Assembly: GCA_024277875.1 (NCBI GenBank)
Contig: JAJRUI010000046.1
Location: 1 to 39,712, forward strand
Length of the DNA stretch: 39,712 nt
Direction of reading: 5' to 3'
DNA from: Deferrisomatales bacterium
Lineage (GTDB): Bacteria; Desulfobacterota; Deferrisomatia; Deferrisomatales; Deferrisomataceae
A model generated the notes under the pieces. It saw nothing but the letters and a program-made list of their open reading frames with translations. It searched no databases and was not told the DNA's origin. Numbering within the stretch: position 1 is the stretch's first letter; the number at the start of each line of letters is the position of its first letter. Shown here piece by piece: positions 9,998-17,352 of this stretch. A program made the position numbers and the translations under genes.

Positions 9998-10836
9998 GGT
10001 TCCTCCGTGTGGATCCGGCGCACCCGGCCGGTGCGCCCTTCGAGAAGCCACAGTCCCCCGTCCGACCACCGGAGCCTGAGCGGGTCGGGAAAGCGCAACG
10101 CGCCGCGGCCGCACGAGGCTCCAGGCGGAGGGGACGGGGACAGCCGGATCACGCACCCGGTCACGCCGTCGCTCGCCCACACCCCTCCCCGGTCGTCCAC
10201 GGCGACGCCCGTGGGGCGCGTGACGCCGGTGCCGTCCAGGGCCAGTTCGCCCAGCACGGAGCCGGTGGGGCTCAGGGCCACCACGGCCGGCCCCAGGGGG
10301 TCGGTCACGAACGCCTCCCCGGCCGGGCCGAGTGCCACCGAAAACGGCTGGCGCACCGTGCCCGGGAGCGCGGCCCAGCCGAGGCTCGCGCCGTCCGGGG
10401 CGTACAGGAACACCCGGGGCGGGGACCGGTCGAGCACCCAGACGATGCCTTCCCGGAACGCCGCGTCCACCGGGTCGGCCGGGGTCTGGTCGCCCTGGCA
10501 CCGGGCCTCCCCGTCGGGCCGGCCGTCCCGGAACGACAGGAGCCACCACCCCGCGTCGCCCCGGTTGTCCAGGACCACCACCCGGCCCCCCGGGTCGGCA
10601 GCCACGGCCCGGGGGTGCGCCGGGCCGGCCAGGGGCGTTGTCCTGCCCCGGGCCGTGGCCCACAGGACGCGCTGCCGGCGGTCCTCCAGGACGGCCACGG
10701 CCCCGCCCGGGGTGGGCGCGAACCCGAACGGTTCCAGGAACCCGGCTACGGGCGGGTCCGGCCGGCGTACCGGCGCGGCCGACGCAGCCGCGATCCCGGC
10801 CAGCACGACCGCCAGCACGGCCGCGATCGTCCTCAC
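9994..10836 (-). CDS. Exported NHL-type beta-propeller protein
   Basis: A 280-residue protein with an N-terminal signal peptide (VRTIAAVLAVVLAGIAAASA) and repeats of the NHL/six-bladed propeller type, for example QPFSVALGPAGEAFVTDPLG and RPTGVAVDDRGGVWASDGVT. Each has the P-x-G-V-A-V-D-x-x-G-x-V-x-V-x-D pattern. Propellers of this type commonly accompany outer-membrane cytochrome conduits in Geobacter-like bacteria, where their exact function is open. It has no heme motif. The GTG start at 10836 overlaps the TGA of the triheme gene (GTGA), and its stop overlaps the next ATG. A structural or assembly role for the surrounding cytochromes is inferred from position. Confidence 0.75.
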   Translation of the reverse strand: MRTIAAVLAVVLAGIAAASAAPVRRPDPPVAGFLEPFGFAPTPGGAVAVLEDRRQRVLWATARGRTTPLAGPAHPRAVAADPGGRVVVLDNRGDAGWWLLSFRDGRPDGEARCQGDQTPADPVDAAFREGIVWVLDRSPPRVFLYAPDGASLGWAALPGTVRQPFSVALGPAGEAFVTDPLGPAVVALSPTGSVLGELALDGTGVTRPTGVAVDDRGGVWASDGVTGCVIRLSPSPPPGASCGRGALRFPDPLRLRWSDGGLWLLEGRTGRVRRIHTEEP

Positions 10837-11426
10837 CGGGTCGCTCCGGAAAGGCGGGGGAGTACGGACAGGTCTTCCAGCAACCGTCGTCGGTACGGGT
10901 CGTACAGGCCGGGCTGGGCCAGCAACGGACTGCCCCGGCGGTGGCACGACCTGCAGGCCGGCCCGTCCACGTCCAGACGGGCCCCGTCGCCCGGAGCGTC
11001 CACCGGGCGCCAGCCGTCCGGGCCCCGGGCTGCGGCGTACAGCCGCCCGCCGGCCGCGTCGGCCAGGGTGTCGGCCGTGACCGCGCGGCCGTCCCGGAAC
11101 CGCCGCACGGACAGGCCGCGACCGGCCAGGTGGCAGACCCCGCAGTCCAGCGCCCGCCGGTGCAGGTTGAGGAACGCGCGTAGGTTCGGCGGGCTGCGGT
11201 GGGCTGCGGCCGGGTGGCACCTGAGGCACGGTCCGTCCCCGCCCTCGGGAAGCAGCGGGACCACCTCGGCGTGAAAGCCGGTCCGGTCCGGCGCAGCCGT
11301 TCCTGTCGCAGCCGGTGCCGGGGGCTCGGGGGGCCGACCGGCTGTGAGGGCCAAGACCAGGGCCGCGGCCCCGGCTGCCGCGGCCGTCGCCGCTGCAGCC
11401 CGTTTCGCCCACCCGACGTCAGCCAC
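10833..11426 (-). CDS. Membrane-anchored triheme cytochrome c
   Basis: A 197-residue protein with an N-terminal hydrophobic Ala-rich segment (about residues 9-33) that acts as an uncleaved anchor or signal. It has three heme motifs: CLRCH, CGVCH and CRSCH. I chose GTG at 11426 because GGGGAGG sits about six bases ahead of it; another GTG at 11444 would lengthen the overlap with the cytochrome b gene and has no site. The gene overlaps that upstream gene by 8 bases and the NHL gene downstream by 4. The heme domain faces the periplasm by prediction, and it probably passes electrons between the membrane b-type subunit and the larger soluble cytochromes (inference). Confidence 0.75.
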   Translation of the reverse strand: MADVGWAKRAAAATAAAAGAAALVLALTAGRPPEPPAPAATGTAAPDRTGFHAEVVPLLPEGGDGPCLRCHPAAAHRSPPNLRAFLNLHRRALDCGVCHLAGRGLSVRRFRDGRAVTADTLADAAGGRLYAAARGPDGWRPVDAPGDGARLDVDGPACRSCHRRGSPLLAQPGLYDPYRRRLLEDLSVLPRLSGATR

Positions 11427-12372
11427 GGTCCACCTCCCCGTCACACAGTTCCCGGGAGAGCAGTTCCCGCGCCCGGTCGGCTGCCGGGCCGAACGGGTCC
11501 TGCTCCAGGACCCCCCGCAGGGCTTGCCTGGCGCCGTCCCGGTCCCCGGCCCGGAGCAGGGTCACCCCCAGGTTGAACCGGGCCTGGGGGTAGCCGGGAT
11601 ACAGGTCCAGCGCTTCCTGGAAAGCGGCCGCGGCCGCGGACAGGTCCCCGTCCCGGGCCGCCCGGTTGCCCGCCTCGAGCAGGTCCTGGACCGACGGGGC
11701 CTCGTCGGGTTGCCGGTTCCCGGCCAGGGCCAGTTCTGCCTCGATCCGGGCTGTCCAGCCCGGCCACGCCCGCCGGGCCAGGTCCCACGGCACCCGGCCG
11801 GTGAGCCACGCCGGGTTCCACCACAGTTGCTCCGGGGCGAGAACCGCGAAGTACAGGTGCCACAGCACCACCGGCATGGCCAGGCCGCCCACGGCCGCGT
11901 GCACCCGGGCGGTCGCGAGCAGCCCGTCGGGGCCGAGGGCAACGACCGCTGCGGCCGGGTGGCCCACCGCCCACCCCGTTGCCACGAGCGCGGGCACGGC
12001 CAGCAGAAGGGCGGCGTAGGGGAGCCGCTCCCGGTACGAGTACCGCTCCCGGCCCGGGTCCGGCCCGCGGACGAGGGTCCGGGCCAGTTCGGCCGCGTCC
12101 GACGGCCGGGGCACCAGGCCCCACGGGTTGCGGCCTTCGAGCCATTCCAGGCACACCCGCACCAGGTGCAGGACCCACGCCGCAGCGGCCAGCGCCGCGA
12201 ACACGCCGTGGGCCGTTCCGGCTCCGCCGGGCAGGCCGATCGCTTCGGCCCACGCCGGGGACTCGACCAGGGGTCCGGTGGCCAGGGCGCCCACCACCCC
12301 CACCACGGCCGCGGCGTGGGTCCACCGGTCCACCGGCGTGAGGACCTCGAGGAACGCGGGTCGCGAACTCAC
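11419..12372 (-). CDS. Cytochrome b (FdnI/HydC-like) fused to C-terminal TPRs
   Basis: A 317-residue integral membrane protein. Residues 1-190 form a four-helix cytochrome b of the FdnI/HydC/cytochrome b561 type. Candidate heme-ligand histidines are in RWTHAAAVVG (helix 1), GTAHGVFAAL and AWVLHLVRVC (helix 2), and ARVHAAVGG and VVLWHLYFAV (helix 4). Such subunits exchange electrons with menaquinone. From about residue 225 the protein becomes soluble and carries TPR units, seen in AAAAAFQEALDLYPGYPQAR and the following RFNLGVTLLRAGDRDGARQA. This b-type/TPR fusion is unusual. The GTG start at 12372 has GGAGG upstream and overlaps the stop of the preceding heme-c gene. It is the likely quinone-interacting subunit of the cluster. 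Confidence 0.78.
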   Translation of the reverse strand: MSSRPAFLEVLTPVDRWTHAAAVVGVVGALATGPLVESPAWAEAIGLPGGAGTAHGVFAALAAAAWVLHLVRVCLEWLEGRNPWGLVPRPSDAAELARTLVRGPDPGRERYSYRERLPYAALLLAVPALVATGWAVGHPAAAVVALGPDGLLATARVHAAVGGLAMPVVLWHLYFAVLAPEQLWWNPAWLTGRVPWDLARRAWPGWTARIEAELALAGNRQPDEAPSVQDLLEAGNRAARDGDLSAAAAAFQEALDLYPGYPQARFNLGVTLLRAGDRDGARQALRGVLEQDPFGPAADRARELLSRELCDGEVDRG

Positions 12373-13118
12373 GGTTTTCCTCCCCGCAGGGCGTGGGCCA
12401 CGAGCAGGGCGCCGATCCCGGCGGCCAGGCCGGCGGCCCACGGCCCGGCACCACCCCACGGCCCGGGGTCGAGCCCCCCTCCGTGGTCGAACAGCCGGCC
12501 AAACGCCGGGTCCGCGCCGGGGTGGCACCCCCCGGCGGTGCACGCCGTGCGGGCCGCCGGCCCCTTTCCGATGCCGTGGGTGCCGTGGCACGCCCGGCAG
12601 GTGGGGGCCCGGGCCTCTGCGGCGCGGTGGCCGGCCGCACCGAACGCGCCCGCCGTGTCCGGGAACCGCGTCCGGTCCCGGTCCACGCCCGGGTGGCACC
12701 CTTGGCAGGTCTTGCCCGGCGAGCCGGTCCCGGCCGTCCCGTCGTGGCACGCGAGGCACGGCGGGTCGGCCACCGCCGCGTGGACCCCGCCGGCCACGGC
12801 CCGGGCCACGGCCTCGTGGGTCGCGCCGGTCGCGTGGCACGGCAGGTCGCACCGGATCCTGCCCGGACTGGGGTGGGGGAACGCGTCCATCCCCTTGTGG
12901 CAGTCCGTGCACGCCAGGCGGCCATGGACGCCCGCTTTGAACGCAGCCGGGTCGAGCCACAGGGGGTGCCCGTCCAGCCCCAGGCCGGGCTGGCCGTGGC
13001 ACGCGACACACGGGTCCGGGGTTGCGGTCGCGACTCCCCCGGGCCACGCCGCAGCCAGCAACGCGGCCGCGAGCAACGCCAGGCGGGCCGATCCTCTCGG
13101 GGACTTCGGACGACTCAC
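12369..13118 (-). CDS. Membrane-anchored heptaheme-type cytochrome c with atypical motifs
   Basis: A 249-residue exported protein with a signal peptide (LALLAAALLAAAWPGGVATA) and a C-terminal membrane helix (WAAGLAAGIGALLVAHAL). Five motifs are canonical CxxCH (CVACH, CTDCH, CLACH, CQGCH, CRACH). Two are stretched: CDLPCH (CX3CH) and CTAGGCH (CX4CH), giving up to seven hemes. CX4CH is known in cytochrome c3 families and CX3CH is rare. The start is GTG at 13118 with AGGAG seven bases ahead. It follows tonB by 19 bases and overlaps the cytochrome b gene by 4. It is probably the periplasmic partner that takes electrons from the b-type subunit (inference). Confidence 0.78.
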   Translation of the reverse strand: MSRPKSPRGSARLALLAAALLAAAWPGGVATATPDPCVACHGQPGLGLDGHPLWLDPAAFKAGVHGRLACTDCHKGMDAFPHPSPGRIRCDLPCHATGATHEAVARAVAGGVHAAVADPPCLACHDGTAGTGSPGKTCQGCHPGVDRDRTRFPDTAGAFGAAGHRAAEARAPTCRACHGTHGIGKGPAARTACTAGGCHPGADPAFGRLFDHGGGLDPGPWGGAGPWAAGLAAGIGALLVAHALRGGKP

Positions 13119-13137
13119 GGGTCCGCTCCTGTCGGGG

Positions 13138-14007
13138 TCACTCGATCTCGAACAGCGCGTCGATGTGGATCTCCGCCTTCCGGCGTTCGAACGGCCAGGT
13201 CGCCACGCTGGTGCGGACCGCCTCGATGAATGGCGCGTACCGGGCCCGGTCGGCTTCCCCGGCCGGGGCCTTCAACTGGCTGCGCACGACCGTGCCCGTG
13301 GCGTCGGTCCACACCCGGTACCACACCCGGCAGATCCCCGCCTCTAGTTGGTTGCGGTGGAACCGCAGGTCGGGGTACGGGATCGGGGGGTGCCCGGTCT
13401 CGATGTCCGTGGGCGGGTACGACACCACGGTCACCCGGATCCGCGGGTCCAGGAACCCCTCCCTTCCTTCCCCCGAGCCTGCCGAGCCGCCTGCCGCGGC
13501 GGGCGACGCGGCCTCGGCCCGGGCCACCTCCAGCGCCTGGCGGCGTTGTTCGATCTGGGCCATCACGGCCGACCATTCGTCCGGCGCGGGCGCGGCCTCG
13601 GCCCGGGGCGCAGGCTCGGCCTGTGCAGCCGCAGGCACGCTCCGGTCGGTTCGGGGGCGCTCGACCACCGCGTCCCTGGCGGCTGCGCCGGCCTCGGCTG
13701 CCGGAGCCGGGGGAGGGGCCGCTTCGGGCTCCGGCGCGGGTTTCGCAGCCGGCTCCGGCGCGGTCGCCGTCTTCGCAGCCGGGCCCGGGACCTCTGCGGG
13801 CGGCTCCGGGGGCGGCGCCGGCCGGTACGGCTGGGCCACCAGCACCCGGCGGACCCGGGCCTGCTCGAGCACGGGCCGGTACGACACCCGGGGGCCCCAC
13901 AGCACCGCCAGGTGCACCACCACGGCGACCAGCACGCCGAGCCCGAGGCCGAACCGGTGCAGGCGTGCGTCCTTGCGCCGTTCCAACCCGCCCCCGGCCG
14001 TGTTCAC
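13138..14007 (-). CDS. tonB: TonB energy-transducing protein
   Basis: A 289-residue protein: a short cytoplasmic N-terminus, one membrane helix at about residues 19-38 (LGLGVLVAVVVHLAVLWG), and a long Pro/Ala/Glu-rich periplasmic linker (about 60-150) with repeated PAPEPEAAPPPAP-type sequence. The C-terminal TonB domain starts around 205; it includes CRVWYRVWTDATGTVVRSQL and ends in a WPFERRKAEIHIDALFEIE strand. TonB passes proton-motive energy from ExbBD to outer-membrane receptors or secretion ports. The GTG at 14007 overlaps the exbD stop (GTGA). No TonB-dependent receptor is encoded in this window. Its lodging in front of the heme proteins suggests a dedicated TonB. Confidence 0.85.
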   Translation of the reverse strand: MNTAGGGLERRKDARLHRFGLGLGVLVAVVVHLAVLWGPRVSYRPVLEQARVRRVLVAQPYRPAPPPEPPAEVPGPAAKTATAPEPAAKPAPEPEAAPPPAPAAEAGAAARDAVVERPRTDRSVPAAAQAEPAPRAEAAPAPDEWSAVMAQIEQRRQALEVARAEAASPAAAGGSAGSGEGREGFLDPRIRVTVVSYPPTDIETGHPPIPYPDLRFHRNQLEAGICRVWYRVWTDATGTVVRSQLKAPAGEADRARYAPFIEAVRTSVATWPFERRKAEIHIDALFEIE

Positions 14008-14420
14008 GGTTCGCCCGGTTTTTCTGGCACCGTGGGCAGGGCCACGTCCCGTACACCGGCCTGGAGCAACTCGTCCATCACGTCGGCCACCCGGCCGTAG
14101 GGCACGTTGCGGTCGCTCCGCACCACCACCGGCCGCCTGGGGTTGGCCCGCCGGGCCCGGGCGATCCGCTCCCCCAGGTCGTCCACGGGCACGGCCTTGC
14201 CGTCCAGGTGCACGGTACCGTCCCGGGTCACCGTGATCAGCAGTTCCTTGAGGTCCAGGGGTTCGCCCACCGCGGTCTCTGGCAGTTCCACCAGCAGCCC
14301 CCGGTCCACGCTGAACACCGTGGTCAGCATGAAGAAGATGATCAGCAGGAAAGCGATGTCCGCCATGGACGCCATGGGCACCGCCTCGTCGTCCGCGGGC
14401 AGGCGCCGTTTAAATTTCAA
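14004..14420 (-). CDS. exbD: Biopolymer transport protein ExbD
   Basis: A 138-residue protein with the ExbD/TolR architecture: a short cytoplasmic N-terminus, then MASMADIAFLLIIFFMLTTV (residues 16-35), in which the Asp is the conserved proton-pathway residue. A periplasmic domain follows with the block PVVVRSDRNVPYGRVADVMD. It forms the proton channel with ExbB that drives TonB. The start is a TTG at 14420, supported by GGGGGAG six bases ahead; it overlaps the end of exbB by 11 bases. Later ATG codons would cut into the conserved N-terminus. Confidence 0.88.
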   Translation of the reverse strand: MKFKRRLPADDEAVPMASMADIAFLLIIFFMLTTVFSVDRGLLVELPETAVGEPLDLKELLITVTRDGTVHLDGKAVPVDDLGERIARARRANPRRPVVVRSDRNVPYGRVADVMDELLQAGVRDVALPTVPEKPGEP

Positions 14421-15072
14421 GGTAGTCTCCCCCCACCTCGTCCCGCAGCAACCGGCGGGCCTGCTTTTCCTCGGCCGACTCCAGCGCGTCCAGGAACCGG
14501 ATCGAGCCCTCTTCCAGTTCCATCACGAACCGGTTGACCTTGCCCACGAACAGGGAGTGGACGAAGAACGCCGGGATCGCCACGGCCAGGCCGGCCGCGG
14601 TGGTGATCAGGGCCTCGGAGATGCCGATGGCCACGTGGCCGGGGTCGCCCAGCCCGGCCTTGCCCATGGCCTCGAACGCCCGGATCATGCCGGACACGGT
14701 GCCGAAAAACCCCACCAGGGGCGCGGTCTTGGCCACGGCCTGGAGCAGCAGGAGCCCCCGCTCGAGTTTGGCCACCTCCAGGTTCCCCCGGGCCTCGATC
14801 GCCCGCTCCACCTCGGCCCGGCCCCGCCGGATCTTCTCGATGCCCGCGACCAGGATCCGGGCCATGGCCCCGCTGCCGGCCCGGGCGGCCTCCAGGGCGT
14901 CCTCGTGGCGCTGGGCGTCCAGGGCCGCTTCGATCCGGCTCATGAACACCTCGGTGTCGGTGCGGGCCCGGTACAGCACCAGCACCCGCTCCACGATCAC
15001 CGCCAGGCCCGCCACCGACAGGCCGAGCAGCACGTACATGGTGGGGCCGCCCTTCAGGAACAGCTCGTACAT
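14410..15072 (-). CDS. exbB: MotA/TolQ/ExbB proton channel protein
   Basis: A 220-residue ExbB/TolQ-family protein. Three membrane helices are seen: about residues 10-30 (MYVLLGLSVAGLAVIVERVL), about 115-135 (AVAKTAPLVGFFGTVSGMI) and about 155-178 (ALITTAAGLAVAIPAFFVHS). The block TAPLVGFFGTVSGMI is the family signature. With ExbD it makes the proton-driven motor for TonB. The ATG at 15072 has GAGG upstream. In the 99-base gap before it lies the palindrome GCCGATCGGC (15104-15113), a possible operator. It is the first of ten closely packed genes ending at the HEAT-repeat gene. Confidence 0.88.
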   Translation of the reverse strand: MYELFLKGGPTMYVLLGLSVAGLAVIVERVLVLYRARTDTEVFMSRIEAALDAQRHEDALEAARAGSGAMARILVAGIEKIRRGRAEVERAIEARGNLEVAKLERGLLLLQAVAKTAPLVGFFGTVSGMIRAFEAMGKAGLGDPGHVAIGISEALITTAAGLAVAIPAFFVHSLFVGKVNRFVMELEEGSIRFLDALESAEEKQARRLLRDEVGGDYLEI

Positions 15073-15171
15073 GGGAACCTCGTCGGGTCGAAGTCGCCGG
15101 TCAGCCGATCGGCGTTCAGGTGCGGGGACACGGGCCAGGAGCGGCTGTGGGCCTCGGACCGGTGACGGTTT

Positions 15172-16536
15172 TCAATCGTATCTCGCGTGGCACGGCGTGC
15201 ACAGTTCGGCGAACGACGGGACGCGCCACGAACCCAGTTCCCCGGCACCCAGGGCGGCCCGGCCCCGGAGCACGCCCTTGGCGTGGGGGTTGTGGCAGGT
15301 GGTGCACACCACCTGGTCGTCCGGGCCCAGGGGAAACTTCACCTGGTGGCGCTCCTCGTACCGCCGGAGTTTGGCCAGCTTGCCCGAGGGCATGGGGACC
15401 AGGTGGTTCACCGATGGGTGGGGCCCGGGGTCGTGACACCCCATGCACAGTTCCACCGGCGAGCGCAGGTACAGCAGATCCTCGGGCCGGAAGTCGGCGC
15501 CCCCGGGGTCGGTGGGCGCGGTGCGGTGGCAGAACGTGCAAGTGGTGCGCACCACCCGGCCGTCGTCGTCCAACTGGTCGTGGGGGCTCAAGCCTCCTGG
15601 GCCGGCCTTGGGGTGACACCGGTAGCAGAAGTCGGTGGGCACCGCGTACGGTCCCCCGCGAAGGAACCGGGGGTTGCGCGGATCGATCCGGCCGGTGCAC
15701 ACCTCGTCGTGGCAGGTGGAGCAGGTGATCCGGCCGTCGTCGTCCAGGGGCACGCCCAGGAAGTCCAGGGGGTAGGTGTCCGTGGTGGGGGCGACGCCCA
15801 CCGGGTGGATCCGGGCGTGGTCCGCGGTGTGGCACCCTGTGCACCGGCGGGCGGGATCCACCTCCTGGAACACGGGTTCGGCGTCCGGGGCCAGTTCGGT
15901 CGGGTGGCACGCGCGGCACCCGGCCCTGTTGCCGTGGACGAAGCTGGCCGGGTCCCGGGCGGCGAACGCCTGGTACGCCCGGCGCACGTCCGCCGGTCCC
16001 GCGTTCTGGTCGTGCATGTCGTGGCAGGTGGTGCATAGCACCCGCCCGTTCGGCACCGGGAGCCCGGCCTTGCCCATCCCGGGCAGGGGATCAGCCCGCC
16101 CGAGTACCCGGGGGTGGTCGCTCGCGTCCCCGGGATGGCACACCCGGCACGACCGCTCAACCTCGGCCCGGGACGCCCCGTCCTCGTCCAGGGTGCGGAA
16201 CCGCATTGTGTCCGCGGGCTGGTCTTCTCCGGGCGATTCCAGGTGGCAGAACAGGCACGCGATCGCAGCATGGGGGTTGGTGGGCCGGGCCGGTGCCGGA
16301 CCGGCCGCACCCCCTGCCCCGACCAGGCGGCGGAGGGCCTCCTCGAGGGCGTCGTCGTCCGGCGCGACCACAATCAGGAACCGCTGGTCGTCGTCCTTGT
16401 GACACACCCGGCAGGTCTTGGGCAGGAGTTCGTGGGCCTCGTCCGTGGGGCGCACGATGCGATACGCCGTGTCCCCGGCAACGCTGGGGCCGGGGACGGC
16501 GGACAGGACGAGGACCAGGAAGAGGATCGGGATCAT
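15172..16536 (-). CDS. 12-heme c-type cytochrome
   Basis: A 454-residue protein with a signal peptide (MIPILFLVLVLSAVPGPSVA) and twelve CxxCH motifs: CRVCH, CLFCH, CRVCH, CTTCH, CRACH, CTGCH, CSTCH, CYRCH, CTFCH, CMGCH, CTTCH and CTPCH. Spacing is wider (about 36 residues per heme) than in the 30-heme protein. One extra Cys in DEVCTGRID is outside any motif. The ATG at 16536 is placed by the signal peptide; the ribosome-binding site is weak, and the open frame continues upstream without homology. It reads toward exbB with a 99-base gap, so it may head the same transcript or have its own. Periplasmic electron carrier by prediction. Confidence 0.87.
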   Translation of the reverse strand: MIPILFLVLVLSAVPGPSVAGDTAYRIVRPTDEAHELLPKTCRVCHKDDDQRFLIVVAPDDDALEEALRRLVGAGGAAGPAPARPTNPHAAIACLFCHLESPGEDQPADTMRFRTLDEDGASRAEVERSCRVCHPGDASDHPRVLGRADPLPGMGKAGLPVPNGRVLCTTCHDMHDQNAGPADVRRAYQAFAARDPASFVHGNRAGCRACHPTELAPDAEPVFQEVDPARRCTGCHTADHARIHPVGVAPTTDTYPLDFLGVPLDDDGRITCSTCHDEVCTGRIDPRNPRFLRGGPYAVPTDFCYRCHPKAGPGGLSPHDQLDDDGRVVRTTCTFCHRTAPTDPGGADFRPEDLLYLRSPVELCMGCHDPGPHPSVNHLVPMPSGKLAKLRRYEERHQVKFPLGPDDQVVCTTCHNPHAKGVLRGRAALGAGELGSWRVPSFAELCTPCHARYD

Positions 16537-16622
16537 CTGTGGCCGCACGCGTACGGGTGGCGAAGAACCCCCCCCATCACGCCTGCCGCCTGGAGACCCC
16601 GGATGGAAACAGGCCGGAAAGG

Positions 16623-16699
16623 TGGTCGGGACGACTGGATTCGAACCAGCGACCTTCTGCTCCCGAAGCAGACGCGCTACCAAACTGCGCCACGTCCCG
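16623..16699 (-). tRNA. tRNA-Pro(CGG)
   Basis: On the minus strand the gene begins CGGGACGTGGCGCAG with D-loop TTTGGTAGCGC. The anticodon arm is TCTGC-TTCGGGA-GCAGA, giving anticodon CGG. The T arm has GGTTCGAATCC and the acceptor strand CGTCCCG, followed by discriminator A and an encoded CCA (16623-16625). The first base C is usual for tRNA-Pro. Length is 77 nt. Confidence 0.95.
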
Positions 16700-16760
16700 A
16701 CGTCTTTCCGAACGCCCGCCGAACGCGCCGCCCCGTGGGGCCGCGTGTTCGGGACGGGGG

Positions 16761-16790
16761 ATCTTACACGGTTCCCGGACCCTCTTTCAA
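16761..16790 (-). promoter_or_regulatory. Probable sigma-70 promoter of tRNA-Pro
   Basis: On the minus strand TTGAAA (16790-16785), an 18-base spacer and TAAGAT (16766-16761) would start transcription near 16754, about 55 bases before the tRNA. The -35 box contains the TGA stop codon of the phosphoesterase gene. Confidence 0.5.
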
Positions 16791-17344
16791 CGGCAAACCG
16801 GCACCCGGACGTGAACGGCCTCGATGCCCGTGCCGGTGTCAAGGATCAGGTACGACGCGAACCCGTCCGCGTCCGGGAGCACCGCGCCCGGGTTCACCAG
16901 GAGCCGGTCCCCCAGTTCCCGCACGCCGGGCCGGTGGGTGTGGGCGGTCACCAGTACGCGGGCGCCCGTCGCACGGAACAGGGCGTCCAGCCGGTCGGCC
17001 GGCGTGTCCTCACCCAGACCCTCCCGGGGGTCGTCCGGGCTCCCGTGTGCGAACCACAACACCAGGGATCCCTCCTCCACCCGGAACTGGGCGGGCAGGG
17101 CCTCCAGGAACGCCCGGTCTTCTCCGGTCGCGGCGCCGCTCCGGACGGCGTCCAGGTCGGCGTGTCCCACCACCCCGTGGATCTCCCGCTCCCGGATCCG
17201 CCCGATCACGGACCCCGGCCCGGCGCCGCTCCCCAGGTCGCCCAGGTGGAGCACGTCGTCCACGCCCCTGGCCACGGCATCCTCCAGAACGGCGTCCAGG
17301 GCGGCGACGGAGCCGTGGACGTCGGCGAGCACCGCGATCCGCAC
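16787..17344 (-). CDS. Calcineurin-like metallophosphoesterase (YfcE/MJ0936 type)
   Basis: A 185-residue single-domain phosphoesterase. Metal-binding motifs are seen in order: DVHG (residues 8-11), GD in HLGDLG (about 39-40), the third motif as VVGHAD (about 57-62), HG in FAHGSPDD (about 99) and AHTHRPG (about 133). In most members the third motif is GNHD or GNCD; here the Asn position is His, which may alter the metal site. These enzymes cleave phosphodiesters with two metal ions; the natural substrate is unknown. The GTG start at 17344 lies 8 bases after the upstream reductase gene, so the two probably share a transcript. Confidence 0.8.
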   Translation of the reverse strand: MRIAVLADVHGSVAALDAVLEDAVARGVDDVLHLGDLGSGAGPGSVIGRIREREIHGVVGHADLDAVRSGAATGEDRAFLEALPAQFRVEEGSLVLWFAHGSPDDPREGLGEDTPADRLDALFRATGARVLVTAHTHRPGVRELGDRLLVNPGAVLPDADGFASYLILDTGTGIEAVHVRVPVCR

Positions 17345-17352
17345 GTCCGGCC

